64,000 nucleotides of DNA from Nocardia nova (GTDB lineage Bacteria; Actinomycetota; Actinomycetes; Mycobacteriales; Mycobacteriaceae). The translations under genes and the position numbers were made by a program. Shown here piece by piece: positions 26,717 to 34,368 of this stretch. Position 1 is the first letter of the stretch, and every line of letters starts with the position of its first letter. The stretch spans positions 186,001 to 250,000 of the forward strand of contig NZ_PSZE01000003.1 in NCBI RefSeq assembly GCF_002933465.1, read 5' to 3'. The notes under the pieces were generated by a model that saw only the letters and a program-made list of their open reading frames with translations, did no database searches and was not told where the DNA came from.

Positions 26717-27064
26717 TCACGCCGACGCGGTGTCGAGCAGTCCGTCGCGACGCCGTTCGCCCCACTGCTCGAGCGGGCGCAGGGCCGCGGCCAATTCGAT
26801 TCCCGATGGAGTGAGCGAGTATTCCACTCGCGGAGGGATTTCGGGGAACACCTCGCGGCGGACCACGCCGTGGGATTCCAGATGGCGGAGATTCTCGGTG
26901 AGCACTTTCTCGCTCACCCCGGGCAGCAGGGCACGGATGCGGCCGAAACGCTGCGGGCCCTCGCCCAAGACCCACATCAGGTGGAGTTTCCACTTGCCGC
27001 CGACCACATCGATGGCCACCGACATCCCGCATACCGAGTGAGCTGTGTCACTTTCGTTCGCCAT
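26717..27064 (-). CDS. HxlR family winged-helix transcriptional regulator
   Basis: DNA-binding regulator of 115 residues with the HxlR-type winged helix. Conserved parts are CGMSVAIDVVGGKWKLHLMW, RFGRIRALLPGVSEKVLTEN, the recognition helix and wing LRHLESHGVVRREVFPEIPP, then VEYSLTPSGIELAAAL. The N-terminal Cys (SVCGMS) is the position that senses electrophiles or thiol stress in several relatives. It is divergent from the reductase gene at 27202, which is the usual layout of a regulator and its target. A perfect 16-bp palindrome lies between them. Confidence 0.92.
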   Translation of the reverse strand: MANESDTAHSVCGMSVAIDVVGGKWKLHLMWVLGEGPQRFGRIRALLPGVSEKVLTENLRHLESHGVVRREVFPEIPPRVEYSLTPSGIELAAALRPLEQWGERRRDGLLDTASA

Positions 27065-27105
27065 CCCGGCCTCCTGACCATTTTTCGAACTTCGAGGTAA
27101 GCAAC

Positions 27106-27121
27106 CGCACGTCGACGTGCG
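27106..27121. promoter_or_regulatory. 16-bp perfect palindrome between hxlR-type and reductase genes
   Basis: CGCACGTCGACGTGCG is its own reverse complement and sits at the centre of the 137-bp divergent intergenic region. GAACTTCGA also occurs twice (27087-27095 and 27175-27183), each close to one of the two start codons. Either could be the operator of the HxlR-type regulator. Confidence 0.45.
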
Positions 27122-27201
27122 TTATTGCCCCGGACGCGGATCCCGGTGACGATCGAATCCGGCGCCGATCGGAAGAACTTCGAAACAGCAAGGAGTACAC
27201 C

Positions 27202-28059
27202 ATGTCCGAACGTTCCTCCGTCACGGTGATCGGGCTGGGCCCAATGGGCCGGGCGATCGTGCGCGTACTGCTGGCCGCGGGCACCGAGGTGACGGTCTGG
27301 AATCGCAGCGCCGACAAAGCCGAGGCGATGGCGGAACTGGGCGCCCGTCGCGCCGAGTCGGTGGCCGACGCGCTCGAGTGCAACGAGGTGATCATCCTGA
27401 GCCTCACCGACTACGCCGCCATGTACGACGTCCTGGGCCGGGCTCCGGAACGGGTGCGGGACAAGGTGATCGTGAACCTGTCCTCCGATTCCCCCGAGCG
27501 CACCCGCGCGGGCGCCCGATGGGTGCGCTCGCACGGGGCGCGGTTCCTGTCCGGTGGGTTCATGTCGGCCGGCGACAACATCACCCATCCGGCGTCCTAT
27601 ATCTTCTACAGCGGTCCGCGCGAGGTCTTCGACGCATATGCCGACCTGCTGTGCCCGCTCAGCCCACCGGAGTACCTCGGGGCCGACGACGGGCTGGCGC
27701 AGTTGTTCTACCAGGCTCTGCTCACGCTGTTCCACCCCTGGCTGATCGGCTACAACCAGGCCCTGGCCGTGGTCGAGCGCGCCGGCCACGACGTCGACCG
27801 CTTTCTGCCCTTCGCGCAGCGCTCCGCCGAGGCGTTCCCCTTCTTCATGGCCGAATACGCCACCGCCGCGAAGTCCGGCGGCTGGGGTGATGACGCCGCC
27901 GCCCGAATGATGGTGGCGGGCGCGACCCACGTCGTCGAGACCAGCGCGGAGGTGGGTGTGGACGCCACGCTGTCGCGTACCGTGCGGCAGTTGTGGGAGA
28001 AGGTGGTCGCCGCCGGCGCCGGAGTGCCGATGTACCGGCTACTGCGCGACGGAGCCTGA
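27202..28059 (+). CDS. NAD(P)-dependent oxidoreductase, imine-reductase/beta-hydroxyacid dehydrogenase type
   Basis: Reductase of 285 residues with an N-terminal Rossmann domain (VTVIGLGPMGRAIVRVLLAA, then VTVWNRSADKAEAM, where Arg after Asn favours NADPH) and an all-helical C-terminal domain. The segment ARFLSGGFMSAGDNITHPAS replaces the usual catalytic region of hydroxyacid dehydrogenases, and TLFHPWLIGYNQALAVVERA is typical of imine-reductase-like members. The substrate is unknown. The start ATG at 27202 follows AGCAAGGAG. Expression is probably controlled by the divergent HxlR-type regulator. It ends 8 bp from aroQ on the other strand. Confidence 0.85.
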   Translation: MSERSSVTVIGLGPMGRAIVRVLLAAGTEVTVWNRSADKAEAMAELGARRAESVADALECNEVIILSLTDYAAMYDVLGRAPERVRDKVIVNLSSDSPERTRAGARWVRSHGARFLSGGFMSAGDNITHPASYIFYSGPREVFDAYADLLCPLSPPEYLGADDGLAQLFYQALLTLFHPWLIGYNQALAVVERAGHDVDRFLPFAQRSAEAFPFFMAEYATAAKSGGWGDDAAARMMVAGATHVVETSAEVGVDATLSRTVRQLWEKVVAAGAGVPMYRLLRDGA

Positions 28060-28067
28060 GCGAAAGA

Positions 28068-28496
28068 TCAACGGGTGCAGAGAAATTCGATCGCCGCCGC
28101 ATAGCCCCGGATCCCCATCCCGGCGATCACCGCGGTGGCGATCGGCGAAATGTAGGAGTGGTGCCGGAATTCCTCGCGTGCGTGCACATTCGAGATGTGC
28201 ACCTCCACGATCGGCACCTCGGGAATCACCAGGGCGTCGCGCAGGGCGACCGAGGTGTGGGTCAGGCCGCCGGGATTGATCACGATCCCGGCTTCCACCC
28301 CGCGCGCGGCGTGGATCCGATCGATCAGCGCCCCTTCGGAATTGGACTGATAGGCGGTGATCTCGCGATCGAAGCGGGCGGCGGTCTCCCGGCATAGCTC
28401 GACCACGTCGTCGAGGGTGTCCGAGCCGTAGACCTCGGGCTGGCGGGTGCCGAGCATATTCAGATTCGGGCCGTTGAGCACGAGAATCGGTGCCAT
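28068..28496 (-). CDS. aroQ: Type II 3-dehydroquinate dehydratase
   Basis: Third enzyme of the shikimate pathway, converting 3-dehydroquinate to 3-dehydroshikimate; 142 residues, the normal length of the dodecameric type II enzyme. It starts [20 protein letters not shown], with the catalytic Arg and Tyr in the flexible loop (TRQPEVYG), substrate-binding NPGGLTHTS and the catalytic His in [17 protein letters not shown]. The other aro genes are not in the window. It lies 19 bp downstream of a same-strand conserved gene and is probably co-transcribed with it. Confidence 0.97.
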   Translation of the reverse strand: MAPILVLNGPNLNMLGTRQPEVYGSDTLDDVVELCRETAARFDREITAYQSNSEGALIDRIHAARGVEAGIVINPGGLTHTSVALRDALVIPEVPIVEVHISNVHAREEFRHHSYISPIATAVIAGMGIRGYAAAIEFLCTR

Positions 28497-28515
28497 GACC
28501 GGTACCCTAGCTCGG

Positions 28516-29100
28516 TCACAGGCCGCGCGGCCCCTCGGCTCGCAGGTCGTCCACCTTGCGCATCGCCGACCGCAGTTCCGCCAACCACTCCTCGGCGTGC
28601 TTACCGGCCAATTTCACCGTCCAGGCGAGCGCATCGGCGCGAGAGCGGGCGACCCCGGCGTCGACGAGCGTATCGAGCACCTTGCGTTCGGGCTGGCGCA
28701 GCCGCGTCATCACCGGCACCGAGAGATGGGTGAACAGGGTGCGTTCCCCGTTGACCGAGACGCCCCAGGCGACATTGCGGCCATAGCGCGCCTGGGCTTC
28801 CTGGGCGATCTGCATGCGCGCCGGCCGGGTCGATTCGCGGAAGCGGGCGATCAGGCCGTCCACCGTCGCGGGTGACGGCTCGGATCCGGCTTCCTCGTCC
28901 CCGCTCGATTCGGGTGCCGGCAGCGTCAGTTCCCCGATCACCACGATCTCGTCGCGGTCGATCTCGATGGTCGCGGGACCGCTGAACCACTCGCTGGGCA
29001 ACCTTCCGGCGAACCAGTCCGGAGCGTCGGCGGCGTCCGGAAGGTCCGCTTGTTGCCAGCCGCCGGGCCGCCCGAATCCACGTCCGTGTCCGTGTCTCAT
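28516..29100 (-). CDS. Conserved hypothetical protein upstream of aroQ
   Basis: Protein of 194 residues that I cannot assign. The N-terminus is rich in His, Gly and Arg ([17 protein letters not shown]). The middle has an [17 protein letters not shown] strand pair. The C-terminal half (residues about 90-185) is helical: [39 protein letters not shown] and [20 protein letters not shown]. There is no signal peptide or transmembrane helix. It is probably read with aroQ. A palindrome TGTAA-N6-TTACA lies 28-43 bp upstream of the ATG, suggesting specific control. Confidence 0.75.
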   Translation of the reverse strand: MRHGHGRGFGRPGGWQQADLPDAADAPDWFAGRLPSEWFSGPATIEIDRDEIVVIGELTLPAPESSGDEEAGSEPSPATVDGLIARFRESTRPARMQIAQEAQARYGRNVAWGVSVNGERTLFTHLSVPVMTRLRQPERKVLDTLVDAGVARSRADALAWTVKLAGKHAEEWLAELRSAMRKVDDLRAEGPRGL

Positions 29101-29127
29101 GATGTTTCCTCACTGCCGAAGTATCTA

Positions 29128-29143
29128 TGTAACTGTGATTACA
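29128..29143 (-). promoter_or_regulatory. TGTAA-N6-TTACA inverted repeat before the aroQ operon
   Basis: TGTAACTGTGATTACA at 29128-29143 is an inverted repeat with 5-bp arms and a 6-bp spacer, the geometry of CRP/FNR-family operators. It lies in AT-richer DNA just upstream of the 28516-29100 gene. TAATCTTG and similar AT-rich hexamers around it may belong to the promoter. Which regulator binds is unknown. Confidence 0.4.
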
Positions 29144-29359
29144 AGATTACGCCGCATGACGGCGTGCGGGTTTCGCCGTTGGCGGAAAGGGGAAGCTCCG
29201 AACACGTTCGCCGATTTCGCCGACCGGCTGCAACGGTTGTCGGTGATCGGGCACTATTGTGGTCGCTGAGCATGGAAGATGCGGTCGGTGCCTAGGTGGG
29301 ACCGCGGGCAACTCCTTCGGGTACCGTTGGTCTTGTTGCTGGAGTGACAAGAGTGAAGA

Positions 29360-31051
29360 GTGGGCGACATGGATGTGTGGGGATCCCGCCGCTTTCGCGT
29401 TCGGGGCGCAGTGGCACTGGCCGCAATTGCTGCCGTAGCGATCGTGATGGGGTCGTGCGATTTTCACAGCACGCCGAGTGGACCCGAAGCGGTCGTCGAG
29501 CATTTCACCCAGCTAATGGACGATCGTGATGCTGCCGGCGCCGCCGCACTGACCTCGTACCCCTCCGGTGCCGAGAGCACTTTGAAGTCCATGTTCGACG
29601 GCCTCCAGCCTGGTAAGCCCGATTACAAGCTGGTTCAGTTCATCAGCCTCGACGCCGATTCGGCGATGTTCAATATGAAGGCCGCCTGGAACTTCGGGCC
29701 GGGTAAGGACTGGAGCTACGACCTGCAGGGCAATATCCGCAAGCTGGCTATCGGCTGGCGGATTTCCTGGGACCCGACGGTCGTCATGCCGCAACTGGAT
29801 AACAAGCGGTCGGTGAAGCTGGTCCGCACCGAGGCGACGCCGGCGCCGAAGGTCAACGACAACGACGGCCAGCCGCTGCTGACCCAGCAGACCATCAACG
29901 TCATCAAGGTGGATCCCACCAAGACGGGTGATCCGGTCGGCACCACCAATGCCCTGGCCGATGCCATCGCGCCGGTCGCGCCGCTGATCACCGGCGCCTC
30001 GCTGATGCAGCAGCTGGCGGGCTCGCAGGGCAAGCCGATCACCGCGGTGAGCCTGCGCGAGGATGATTTCGCGATTCTCGAGCCTCGGATGGCCTCGATT
30101 CCGGGCGTGGTGATGGAGAAGCAGCCGAAGCTGATCGTCGCCGACCGGCGGGTGTGGTCGCCCATGACCGATGCGCTGCAGAAGGTGTGGCAGGAGAACC
30201 GGGATCAGCACGCCGGCTGGGGTGTGCAGCTGTTCGAGCCCGACGGCCGGATGGTCACCCAGCTGGCCGGGTATCAGGGCCCGCCCGGGCCGGACATCGC
30301 CTCCACGATGGACCAGAAGTTGCAGCGTGCGGCCGAGGACGCCGTGGTCAGTGTCGGTACGGCGGCCTCGATCGTGGCGATTCAGCCCTCCACGGGTGCC
30401 GTGGTCGCGGCGGCCCAGAACAACTACGCCAGCGCCCAGGGCGCACCCGCCTTCACCGCCACCTATCCGGTCGGCGGTGCGATGGATCTGTTCAAGGCGG
30501 TCGCCTCGATCGTGAAGAAGAAGGCGCCGCAGGACGTTTCGGTGCAGGACGCGGCCGAGGCGGCGGCCATGCTGGGCGTCGGCATCGGGTTCAAGGTGCC
30601 CGGACTCGACGAGACCACGGGCCGGCTGCCGATCGGTGGTCGCGGCGTCGAGCAGGTCAAACAGGGCACCAACGATCCGATTCTGGCAAGCCCGTTCGGG
30701 ATGGCGATCGCCGCGGCCACGATCGCGCGCGGATCGGTGGCTCCGCCGATGATCGAGATCGGGCGGCCCGGCACCACCGAGGCCAAGCTGGAACCGTTGC
30801 CCGGCGACGTGGTCGACAAGCTGCGCGGCATGCTGCGCGACGCGACCGGAAGTCCGCAGGAGGTGACGGTCGCCCGCTATGCCGGGGTCACCGCATTCAC
30901 CGCGAACGCCGGCTCGGGCGGATGGCTGCTGGCCAATGCCGGTGACCTGGCCTTCGCCATCCACATCGACGATATCGACAGCGGTGACGCCACCTCCCGG
31001 ATGGCCGCGCGGATGCTGCAGTCGCTCGCCACGCCGGACGACAACAAGTAG
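29360..31051 (+). CDS. Penicillin-binding-protein-like lipoprotein lacking transpeptidase active-site motifs
   Basis: Exported protein of 563 residues related to MecA_N/transpeptidase PBP lipoproteins such as M. tuberculosis Rv2864c. A hydrophobic stretch ends at GSC (lipobox-like IVMGSCDF, about residue 33). Residues about 40-150 form the NTF2-like MecA_N domain (GPEAVVEHFTQLMDDRDAAG), followed by a dimerisation-like part. The C-terminal half aligns with transpeptidases (TMDQKLQRAAEDAV, SIVAIQPSTGAVVAAAQ, SPFGMAIAAATIARG). The serine motif expected at YPPGSTFK reads YPVGGAMDLFK, and no KTG triad is seen. It is therefore probably a non-catalytic homologue that may scaffold or regulate wall synthesis. 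Start choices are GTG 29360 and ATG 29369. Confidence 0.8.
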   Translation: MGDMDVWGSRRFRVRGAVALAAIAAVAIVMGSCDFHSTPSGPEAVVEHFTQLMDDRDAAGAAALTSYPSGAESTLKSMFDGLQPGKPDYKLVQFISLDADSAMFNMKAAWNFGPGKDWSYDLQGNIRKLAIGWRISWDPTVVMPQLDNKRSVKLVRTEATPAPKVNDNDGQPLLTQQTINVIKVDPTKTGDPVGTTNALADAIAPVAPLITGASLMQQLAGSQGKPITAVSLREDDFAILEPRMASIPGVVMEKQPKLIVADRRVWSPMTDALQKVWQENRDQHAGWGVQLFEPDGRMVTQLAGYQGPPGPDIASTMDQKLQRAAEDAVVSVGTAASIVAIQPSTGAVVAAAQNNYASAQGAPAFTATYPVGGAMDLFKAVASIVKKKAPQDVSVQDAAEAAAMLGVGIGFKVPGLDETTGRLPIGGRGVEQVKQGTNDPILASPFGMAIAAATIARGSVAPPMIEIGRPGTTEAKLEPLPGDVVDKLRGMLRDATGSPQEVTVARYAGVTAFTANAGSGGWLLANAGDLAFAIHIDDIDSGDATSRMAARMLQSLATPDDNK

Positions 31052-31064
31052 CGGTCGGCGGTCG

Positions 31065-31475
31065 TCAGTTCACGGATGCGCCGGTGACGCGAATGCGCCG
31101 GGCGGCGAGAATCCACACCGCGCGCCAGCCCAGCAGGAAGACCGCGAGGACGGTCGCCGCAACGATGACGAAGCTGACCGCGGTGACCTGACCGCTGATC
31201 ACTCGCAGCACCATGCCGCCGATCAGCGTCGACAACCACACCGCCACGCCGGTCGGCCAGACCGCCGATCCGTCGAATCGCGCGAGCGCGGCGGACAGTC
31301 GCCCGCGGCCGGCAATCGCCAGAGCAATCACCCAGCCGATCAGCAGACCGGCGCCGAACGGCCAGACCGTGCGCAGCAGACCCGCCGCCACGGCCTCGTC
31401 GTGGCTGCGCCGGCCGATCGCGCAGAACACGATCACCAGCACGACATCGATCAGCAGTGGCAGCCATTTCCTCAC
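31065..31475 (-). CDS. DUF3054 family membrane protein
   Basis: Small membrane protein of 136 residues with four predicted helices. It starts MRKWLPLLIDVVLVIVFCAI, followed by the family-typical GRRSHDEAV and TVWPFGAGLLIGWVIAL, then TGVAVWLSTLIGGMVLR and a last helix AATVLAVFLLGWRAVWILAA. The function is unknown in all members known to me. It ends 13 bp from the PBP-like gene on the opposite strand. Confidence 0.88.
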   Translation of the reverse strand: MRKWLPLLIDVVLVIVFCAIGRRSHDEAVAAGLLRTVWPFGAGLLIGWVIALAIAGRGRLSAALARFDGSAVWPTGVAVWLSTLIGGMVLRVISGQVTAVSFVIVAATVLAVFLLGWRAVWILAARRIRVTGASVN

Positions 31476-31523
31476 GGTCGCCAGGGTAGTGACAGCGATG
31501 CGGCAGCCGGATCCCGGGACCGC

Positions 31524-32696
31524 TCAGGGCTGAGGTTCGCCGTCGGGCTCGGCCGGTCCGGGTGAATCGCCCTCCCGCAGGGACCGCTTCCTGCCGCCGT
31601 CGGCGCGGCGGGGTTCGGCGAGCAGGGCCGAGCGCTGTTCGAATTCCTCCTCGAACTGCGCGTCACCGAGCTGCGGATTGCGGAAGCGGAAGGCGAAGAC
31701 GATCCAGCCGATGATCGCGACGAGAACGAAACTCACCATGCGGTAGACGAAGGCGGCGGCCACCGCCTGGGCCGCCGGCAGTCCCGCGGCGGCGGTGAGA
31801 CTGTAGATCAGGGTGGCATCGACGTAGACGATGCCACCGGGGGCGAACGGAATGGTGCCGACGGCCTTGCCCACGCTGAAGGCGATCAGCAGGCCCGCCC
31901 AGCGGGGATCGGCGCCGACCGCGTAGCAGGCCGCACCCAGGCAGGTCACATCGCCGAGGCGATGCACGAACGCCCAGAACGCGACCCACGCGGCATCCCG
32001 CCGGTTCACATCCACCGATTCCAGCTGTCGCAGCATCTCGTCGACGTGCGCCAGACCGGCATCGGCCGGATGCCGCCGGATCCGGTTGACCATCCGCACT
32101 CCGCGGCGCACCAGCGCCTGCAGCGCGCCGGGGTTGCCGGAGATGTATTTGCCCGCCCACACCAGCAGCCCCACCGCGCCCAGCGTGAGTGCCAGCTTCC
32201 ACGGACCGATGCGATTGCCGACCAGCAGCGCGCCGCCCACACCGAGCAGCAGCATGCCGCTCGTCGCGACGACGCCCGACATCAGCAGCTGCCAGGACGC
32301 GACGATCGGACTCGCACCCCAGCGGCGGGTCTGGCGATAGGTGAAGGCGGTGGAGAACACCTGGCCGGCGGGCAGTGACACCGACATCGCGGTGGCTCCG
32401 TAGACGACCGATACCGAGGCGCGCTGCGAGACGTCGACCCCGCCGGCGCGCAGCAGGCGCTTCTGGATGCGGCCGAATCCGCTCATCGACAACGCCTGCA
32501 TCCAGACGCACAGGGCGACCCAGCCCCAGTGGATCTCCGTGAGGTTGCGCCAGGAATCGTGCAGGCGCGGCCACAGGTATACGCCCTCGGCGATCAGCAA
32601 CGCCGACAGGGCAACGCCGAGGACCCATTTCAACCAGCGGAATCTGCGCCGCGCGGGCCGCGCCGGTTCGTCGCCGGGTTCAGCGTGGGCCGTCAC
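31524..32696 (-). CDS. YbhN/UPF0104 (lysylphosphatidylglycerol synthase TM region-like) membrane protein
   Basis: Polytopic membrane protein of about 390 residues, counterpart of M. tuberculosis Rv0204c by order and sequence. Helices begin with FRWLKWVLGVALSALLIAEG; later marks are YGATAMSVSLPAGQVFSTAF, FSVGKAVGTIPFAPGGIVYV and AAFVYRMVSFVLVAIIGWIV, the flippase-like pattern of the LPG synthase TM domain. The cytoplasmic tail is charged. It has no synthase domain, so lipid transport or regulation is only a guess. GTG starts at 32696 and 32699 are preferred, with GTG at 32753 as a longer option. It follows the adenylate cyclase gene on the same strand. Confidence 0.85.
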   Translation of the reverse strand: MTAHAEPGDEPARPARRRFRWLKWVLGVALSALLIAEGVYLWPRLHDSWRNLTEIHWGWVALCVWMQALSMSGFGRIQKRLLRAGGVDVSQRASVSVVYGATAMSVSLPAGQVFSTAFTYRQTRRWGASPIVASWQLLMSGVVATSGMLLLGVGGALLVGNRIGPWKLALTLGAVGLLVWAGKYISGNPGALQALVRRGVRMVNRIRRHPADAGLAHVDEMLRQLESVDVNRRDAAWVAFWAFVHRLGDVTCLGAACYAVGADPRWAGLLIAFSVGKAVGTIPFAPGGIVYVDATLIYSLTAAAGLPAAQAVAAAFVYRMVSFVLVAIIGWIVFAFRFRNPQLGDAQFEEEFEQRSALLAEPRRADGGRKRSLREGDSPGPAEPDGEPQP

Positions 32697-32768
32697 GACG
32701 CCCAGCCTAGTGGGGTCGGGCCCTAAGGCGGCAGCGGACGCGTGCGTTACCACGAAGGCGGCAGCGGC

Positions 32769-34277
32769 TCAGCCCAGAGCCTTCGGCCACGCGAGTCGGG
32801 TCTTGCGGCGGCGACCGCGCAATTGCACCTCATCGCCGGAGATCCATTGCTTCTGTTCGTCGTCGTCGGCGAAGTACAGGGCGCTGCCCGAGGCCAGGAC
32901 GCGGCCCGGATGTTCCTTCGCCAATTCCGTGAGGCGCGAGGCCTCGTTCACCGGATCGCCGATCACCGTGTACTCGAAGCGATTCGCGGCGCCGATGTTG
33001 CCGGCGACGGCGAGGCCGGCCGAGACACCGATGCCGATATCCAGGCCTTGTACCTCGCGCAGCGCCTCGCGCAGATCGCGGGCCGCGGCCAGCGCGGCGG
33101 TCGGCGCGTCCGGACGGTCCAGTGGCGCACCGAAGATCGCCAGTGCCGCATCGCCGACGAACTTGTTGATCAGGCCGTTGTGCCGGTCGACCACATCGAC
33201 CACCACCCGGAAGAATTCGTTGAGCAGGCTGACCACCTCGGTGGGCGACCGCTCGGCGGCGGTGGCGGTCGAGCCGACCATATCGACGAACAGCACGGCC
33301 ACGAACCGGGTTTCACCACCCAGTTCGGTGCCGTACTCGAGCGCGCGGCGGGCCACTTCCTCGCCGACGTGCTGGCCGAACAGTTCCTGCAGTTCGCGGC
33401 GCTGCGCGGCCTCTTCCATCATGCGGTTGAAACCGACTTGCAGCAGCCCGATCTCACTGCCGTCGAAGACCTCGACCTGTACATCGCGCGCTCCCGCCTG
33501 CACCCGGTCGATCGCCTGGGAGAGCTGTCGCACCGGGTCGGAGATGCTCGACGCGGTGAGCATCGACAGCGCCAGCGCCTGCATGATCACGACCCCGCAC
33601 AACAGCAGGATCGAGATGGCCAGCGACTGCGCCGAGAAGTGCACCCGCGAGGTGATCTGGGTGACGCACAGCAGCACGATCGCGATGGTCGGCGCGAATG
33701 TGCCCATACCCCACGTCATCGCCATCCGCGTGCCGACGCCGGGGGTGAGGGTGTGATCGAAGGTGCCGGTGGTCAGCGCGTGCGCGGCGACCGGGCGCAG
33801 GATCCGTTCACCCAGCATGTAGGTGAAGCCGAACACGATGGTGGCGGCCATACATTCGGTGACGATCACCGCACCGGCGAGCTCGGGTGTTTCCACGATG
33901 ATCCGCGCGGCCAGGACAGCACCGCCCACCAGCCACAACAGCAGGTGCAGGATGGACTGCCGCAGCGGCGCGTGCAAGGCGGCCATCTGTTCCTGGCGAC
34001 TGGGCGGACCGCCGCGCATCTGCCAGCGCATCACCGGTCGCAGCATCAGCGCCGAGGCGGTGACGCTCAGGAATCCGCCGATGGAGAAGACCAGAACCGG
34101 AAGCAGCAGACCGGCGCGCCGCAGTCCGTTCGGTGTGCCCTCGGGCGCGGGCAGCCCGTACTGAATGAACGCGTAGACCAGGACCGCACCGAAGGCATTG
34201 GCCGCCAGCATCGATGCGAGGTACAGCGGCCAGCGCGTTCGCATGGTCTGTTTGACCGCTTCCAAAGGCGCTGACAC
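32769..34277 (-). CDS. Membrane adenylate cyclase with HAMP domain (class III)
   Basis: Class III nucleotide cyclase of 502 residues making cAMP. Six predicted helices span residues about 15-255 (LYLASMLAANAFGAVLVYAF onward), then a HAMP domain (SISDPVRQLSQAIDRVQAGA, about 255-310) and the catalytic domain (about 335-495). The metal-binding Asp are in VLFVDMVGSTATAAERS and NKFVGDAALAIFGAP; the substrate Lys is in NKFVGD and the transition-state residues in VIGDPVNEASRLTELA. The layout matches mycobacterial Rv3645-type cyclases. The start ATG at 34277 is 91 bp from the divergent AI-2E-type gene. A CRP-like site occurs at 45428. Confidence 0.93.
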   Translation of the reverse strand: MSAPLEAVKQTMRTRWPLYLASMLAANAFGAVLVYAFIQYGLPAPEGTPNGLRRAGLLLPVLVFSIGGFLSVTASALMLRPVMRWQMRGGPPSRQEQMAALHAPLRQSILHLLLWLVGGAVLAARIIVETPELAGAVIVTECMAATIVFGFTYMLGERILRPVAAHALTTGTFDHTLTPGVGTRMAMTWGMGTFAPTIAIVLLCVTQITSRVHFSAQSLAISILLLCGVVIMQALALSMLTASSISDPVRQLSQAIDRVQAGARDVQVEVFDGSEIGLLQVGFNRMMEEAAQRRELQELFGQHVGEEVARRALEYGTELGGETRFVAVLFVDMVGSTATAAERSPTEVVSLLNEFFRVVVDVVDRHNGLINKFVGDAALAIFGAPLDRPDAPTAALAAARDLREALREVQGLDIGIGVSAGLAVAGNIGAANRFEYTVIGDPVNEASRLTELAKEHPGRVLASGSALYFADDDEQKQWISGDEVQLRGRRRKTRLAWPKALG

Positions 34278-34368
34278 GATGACTAATCTAGCGGGGAGCG
34301 TCGTAGGTCACCGGATTCGGGCGGAGCGGACACGTGCCGGTTGCGTCCCCGGCCGATAGGCTCGCGGC

